Below, one piece after another: positions 63,151-64,000 of a DNA stretch of 64,000 bases. Within the stretch, counting starts at the first letter, position 1; the number at the start of each line of letters is the position of its first letter. The DNA comes from Chamaecrista fasciculata (lineage: Eukaryota; Streptophyta; Magnoliopsida; Fabales; Fabaceae). The stretch covers positions 47,376-111,375 of the forward strand of contig QANZ01053196.1 in the NCBI GenBank assembly GCA_003254925.1. Reading direction: 5' to 3'. The translations under genes and the position numbers were made by a program. The notes under the pieces are model-generated. The model ran no database searches and was not told the DNA's origin. It was given only the letters and a program-made list of their open reading frames with translations.

Positions 63151-64000
63151 ATGGCGAATGCTGCGAGTTCAACTTCCCCTGCTCCTGTTGCTTCTGAAGT
63201 TCGTACAGAAGCTGCTTCTGAGAATTCTTCTCGAAAAGATCCGTTTTATCTGCATTCTTCAGATAATCCGGGTTTACAACTTGTTTCGCATCCATTGACT
63301 GTCACTAACTATTCGATTTGGCGACATTCGATGCGTATTGCGTTGAATGCCAAGAACAAGCTATCCTTTGTTGATGGAACTCGTTTACGTCCTGCTGATG
63401 AATCGTCTGAGCTGTTTCTGCAATGGAGTCATGTTGATTCTATGGTAACCTCGTGGATACTCAATTCTATGTCTAAAGATCTATCTGATGCCTATGTTTA
63501 CACTTCCTCTGCTCGTAAACTTTGGTTAGACTTAGAGGAAAAGTTTGGTCAACCTGATCGTTTGAGAATACTCAATATTAAGAGACAGCTTGCTAGTATT
63601 AAACAAGGATCTGATTCTTTAGCTATATACTCGAACAATCTTCAAAAATTATGTGAAGAATTACATTCTTTAGCACCTAGACATAAATGTGTTTGTTCAG
63701 GATGTAAGTGTGATGCACAAAAATTTAATGATGAAACTGATAATGAAGATCATGTTATGCAGTTTCTTATGGGACTTAATGATAGTTATGAAACTGTTAT
63801 TAGCAATGTGTTAATGATGGATCCTCTTCCATCATTCAACAAGGTCTATTCTATAGTTTCTAGAGTAGAAACTCAGAAATCTGGTGCTAGCATGTCTTCT
63901 GTTATAACTGAAGCTAGTGCTCTTGCTGCTAAATTCCATAATTCTGCTAAAACTGTTCCTGATTCGAAGACTGGATCTAAGAAGAAGGATAATAAAAATA
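63151..64000 (+). CDS. gag: Ty1/copia gag (capsid) protein, partial at the window edge
   Basis: An open frame from the ATG at 63151 to the last base without a stop (283 codons). It begins MANAASSTSPAPVAS and contains the copia gag core: DNPGLQLVSHPLTVTNYSIW, then MRIALNAKNKLSFVDG, LWLDLEEKFGQPD, and a Cys cluster KCVCSGCKCD near residue 189. This is the capsid-type domain; the zinc knuckle, protease, integrase and reverse transcriptase would follow beyond the window. The frame is intact, so the element may be young. The ATG is 35 bases after the primer-binding site, as usual for this group. Confidence 0.93.
   Translation, partial: MANAASSTSPAPVASEVRTEAASENSSRKDPFYLHSSDNPGLQLVSHPLTVTNYSIWRHSMRIALNAKNKLSFVDGTRLRPADESSELFLQWSHVDSMVTSWILNSMSKDLSDAYVYTSSARKLWLDLEEKFGQPDRLRILNIKRQLASIKQGSDSLAIYSNNLQKLCEELHSLAPRHKCVCSGCKCDAQKFNDETDNEDHVMQFLMGLNDSYETVISNVLMMDPLPSFNKVYSIVSRVETQKSGASMSSVITEASALAAKFHNSAKTVPDSKTGSKKKDNKN

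Overview
This window is nuclear DNA from a flowering plant, almost certainly a eudicot. It is AT-rich, has intron-split genes with GT-AG junctions, and the proteins read most like eudicot families (Arabidopsis was the comparison, from memory). Transposable elements fill the space between and inside the genes. All recognisable host genes lie on the minus strand. The only clear plus-strand coding region is a retrotransposon gag entering at the right edge.

Layout, left to right. 1-0.6 kb: probable promoter and 5' leader of a gene running off the left edge. 4.45-8.93 kb: a type IIB Ca2+-ATPase of the ACA4/ACA11 (vacuolar) group; exons for all but the N-terminal ~55-60 residues are present. 10.06-11.36 kb: a 1.3-kb palindromic foldback element. 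15.99-19.98 kb: a complete seven-exon mitochondrial carrier (SLC25) gene. 20.4-30.3 kb: repeats, including a Ty3/gypsy-type solo LTR with target duplication, a gapped TIR element, a long higher-order repeat array, and a truncated LTR element with a tRNA-Asp primer-binding site. 30.5-49.1 kb: a tandem segmental duplication whose unit carries an NPF5 (NRT1/PTR) transporter gene and a RABA2-type small GTPase gene. The most distal copies are intact (NPF at 40.66-44.33 kb, Rab at 47.27-48.71 kb). The other NPF copy is a pseudogene and two further Rab copies are deletion remnants. A still older relic of the unit is at 25.3-28.0 kb. 50.98-55.57 kb: an intact ten-exon SBT4/cucumisin-like subtilase. 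56.84-59.28 kb: a tandem subtilase copy lacking its 5' half. 61.58-61.91 kb: a small secreted DIR1-like lipid-transfer protein with an altered cysteine pattern. 62.79 kb to the end: 5' LTR, primer-binding site and gag of a Ty1/copia retrotransposon.

No operon-like logic is expected here. Three genes (carrier, NPF5, DIR1-like LTP) appear to keep an ancestral order that I recall from two duplicated Arabidopsis segments. The most unusual content is structural: the duplication units carry the same ~34-bp-monomer repeat array at corresponding positions, and each unit later gained its own datable transposon insertions. I saw no sign of a novel enzymatic system.
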